This document shows positions 5,567-6,810 of a stretch of DNA of 6,810 bases, piece by piece; position 1 is the stretch's first letter; the number at the start of each line of letters is the position of its first letter. Under the pieces are notes generated by a model. It searched no databases. It was not told where the DNA came from and worked only from the letters and a program-made list of their open reading frames with translations. The stretch is from Moorella sp. UBA4076. GTDB taxonomy: Bacteria > Bacillota > DSM-521 > Neomoorellales > Neomoorellaceae. The position numbers were made by a program, and so were the translations under genes. The stretch is taken from assembly GCA_002383405.1 (NCBI GenBank), contig DFYS01000096.1:1-6810 (forward strand), given 5' to 3'.

Positions 5567-6649
5567 ATGATAACAGCAAATGCCTGCGGGATTACTCCTG
5601 GCCCGGGGAAGCCCAGGCTGACCAGCCTGTCCTGCAGTTCCGGGTGAGCGGGCAAGATGGGTCCGGGGACCCTTAATCAAGTGTTGCAGTACCTGCCGGC
5701 GATGGCAGACCCCAATCTCCTGGTGGGGATGGACAGCGCTGATGATGCCGGGGTCTATCGCCTGACGGAAGAACTGGCGCTCATTCAAACCGTCGATTTT
5801 TTTACGCCCGTTGTTGATGACCCCTACCTCTACGGCCAGATCGCCGCGGCCAATGCCCTGAGCGACGTTTACGCCATGGGGGGGCGTCCCCTGACAGCCA
5901 TGAACATCGTCGCCTTTCCCAGTAAAAAAGTGGACACTACTGTCCTGGGAGAAATCCTGCGGGGGGGTGCCGACAAGATCCTGGAAGCCGGCGCTGTTCT
6001 GGTGGGCGGCCACAGTATTGACGACGAGGAACCCAAATACGGTCTGGCGGTAACCGGCATTGTCCATCCGGACCGCATCGTCACCAATTGCGGCGCCCGG
6101 CCGGGGGACAAATTGGTGCTTACCAAGCCCCTGGGGATCGGGATTATTACTACGGCTATCAAGGCGGAAATGGCAACCGGTGAACTGGAACAGGAGGTGA
6201 GCCGGTGGATGGCCACTCTGAACCGGGAGGCGGCAGCGGCGATGGCAGCCACCGGTGTCCATGCCTGCACTGATATCACCGGTTTCGGCCTCCTGGGCCA
6301 CGGCCTGGAAATGGCCCGCGGCAGCGGCGTCGACCTGGTTATTGATGCCGGCGCCATCCCGGTTCTGCCGCAGGTCCTGGAACTGGCGGCGATGGGCCTG
6401 ATCCCGGGCGGGGCCTACAATAACCGCCGTTACGTTGAAGCCGACATCGACATTGCCGCCGGTGTCCCGGAAGCGCTGCAGGATGTCCTCTACGATCCCC
6501 AGACCTCCGGCGGGCTACTGATCGCCGTAGCCGCAGAAAAAGCCGCCGGCCTGATGGCCGCTTTAAAGGAACGCGGTGTCAGCGCAGCCCGGCTAATCGG
6601 CGAAGTGCAATCCGGAAGAGGAAGGATACTGGTGCAATCGGGCAGGTAG
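5567..6649 (+). CDS. selD: Selenophosphate synthase (selenide, water dikinase) with selenocysteine at UGA codon 27
   Basis: SelD makes selenophosphate from selenide and ATP, the selenium donor for selenocysteine and selenouridine. Starting at ATG 5567 and reading the in-frame TGA at 5645-5647 as selenocysteine gives 360 residues, close to the usual length of about 347. The N-terminal segment reads KPRLTSLSCSSG-U27-AGKMGPG: U27 and K30 have the same spacing as catalytic C17 and K20 of E. coli SelD. Metal ligands D60, D77, D100 and D236 keep the spacing of E. coli D51 (within one), D68, D91 and D227. Other motifs are GGHSIDDEEP (147-156) and DPQTSGG (310-316). A call starting at ATG 5657 would lose the catalytic residue and glycine-rich N-terminus. 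The gene follows a terminator and a likely own promoter. C23 lies four positions before U27, giving a possible C-x3-U redox pair. GTG 5558 is an alternative start. Confidence 0.93.
5656..5678 (+). promoter_or_regulatory. Candidate bacterial SECIS hairpin in selD
   Basis: GGGTC (5659-5663) pairs with GACCC (5668-5672) around a CGGG loop, and GAT (5656-5658) can pair with ATC (5676-5678) past a three-base bulge. The loop begins 16 bases after the UGA and has G at its second position. Both fit my recollection of bacterial SECIS rules (short spacer, G among the first two loop bases). The hairpin is inside the coding sequence, as bacterial SECIS elements are. SelB binding is inferred. Confidence 0.7.
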
Positions 6650-6670
6650 AACTCTCCCCATTCATAGGAT

Positions 6671-6805
6671 AGACGCCCATGCCCAGCACTCAACCTGCCA
6701 TACGGCGACTTTATTAAGAATGGAAACCATCATAATAGTAGCTATGCCCACTAAGGAGTGAGCTTCCCGGGGTTGAGTGCTGGGTACCAGCAGAAGGATG
6801 AAAAT
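6671..6805 (+). repeat. Structured repeat, right copy
   Basis: CCCAGCACTCAACC (6682-6695) and GGTTGAGTGCTGGG (6771-6784) form a perfect 14-base inverted repeat around a 75-base loop. The tail 6785-6805 (TACCAGCAG then GGATGAAAAT) is shared with the left copy in opposite orientation. TGCTGG (6780-6783 region) can instead pair with the adjacent CCAGCA of the tail. The loop contains GGAGTGAG, matching GGAGCGAG in the left copy, and is about 30 bases longer than in that copy. It starts 21 bases after the selD stop and could also serve as a stem downstream of the transcript, but no T-tract follows. Confidence 0.75.
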
Positions 6806-6810
6806 AGTGA

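Noticed and set aside
5657..5659. ATG as the selD start
   Set aside because: It has no ribosome binding site and would remove the conserved N-terminus and catalytic residue; the codons upstream of the UGA encode recognisable SelD sequence.
5495..6301. Long minus-strand open frame (268 codons) overlapping selD
   Set aside because: It is a shadow of the high-G+C selD coding frame, with no recognisable motif or start context.

Overview
The window carries one dense plus-strand gene cluster for sulfur and selenium chemistry. G+C content is high, Shine-Dalgarno (SD) sites are strong (several AGGAGG), and one gene uses UGA as selenocysteine. A divergent dissimilatory sulfite reductase (Dsr) sits beside selD. 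Together these suggest an anaerobic, selenocysteine-using Clostridia-type Firmicute, most likely Moorella or a close thermophilic relative. The organism call is inference from gene content and style.

Layout. 1-111 is the 3' end of a DsrC/TusE-family gene. 115-1404 is dsrA-like and 1484-2566 dsrB-like; together they encode a siroheme sulfite reductase. 2567-2660 is a short gap filled by a pyrimidine-rich low-complexity repeat. 2661-4034 is a CbiA/CobB-type amidotransferase, read here as DsrN (siroheme amidase). 4059-4961 is a regulator with three tandem HTH domains, overlapped by one base by tusA (4961-5215). The end of tusA runs into a purine-rich repeat. 5216-5566 is noncoding, with a structured repeat, an intrinsic terminator and a likely selD promoter. 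5567-6649 is selD, which reads through an in-frame UGA (codon 27) at the catalytic Cys position. 6671-6805 is a second, inverted copy of the structured repeat.

How the genes fit. DsrAB reduces sulfite (or a related substrate) on siroheme or siroamide, DsrN amidates the cofactor, and the DsrC/TusE-like protein and TusA are sulfur carriers. The HTH protein is the obvious candidate regulator. SelD makes selenophosphate and appears to be a separate transcription unit bracketed by inverted repeats.

The most notable points are departures from textbook Dsr. The DsrC-like protein has Ser where CysA belongs and ends exactly on CysB. The beta subunit lacks the fourth ferredoxin Cys and carries an alpha-type siroheme-cluster Cys set. 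The alpha subunit has a roughly 60-residue linker insertion. The selenocysteine of SelD and the inverted repeat pair around selD are the other two things that routine annotation would miss.
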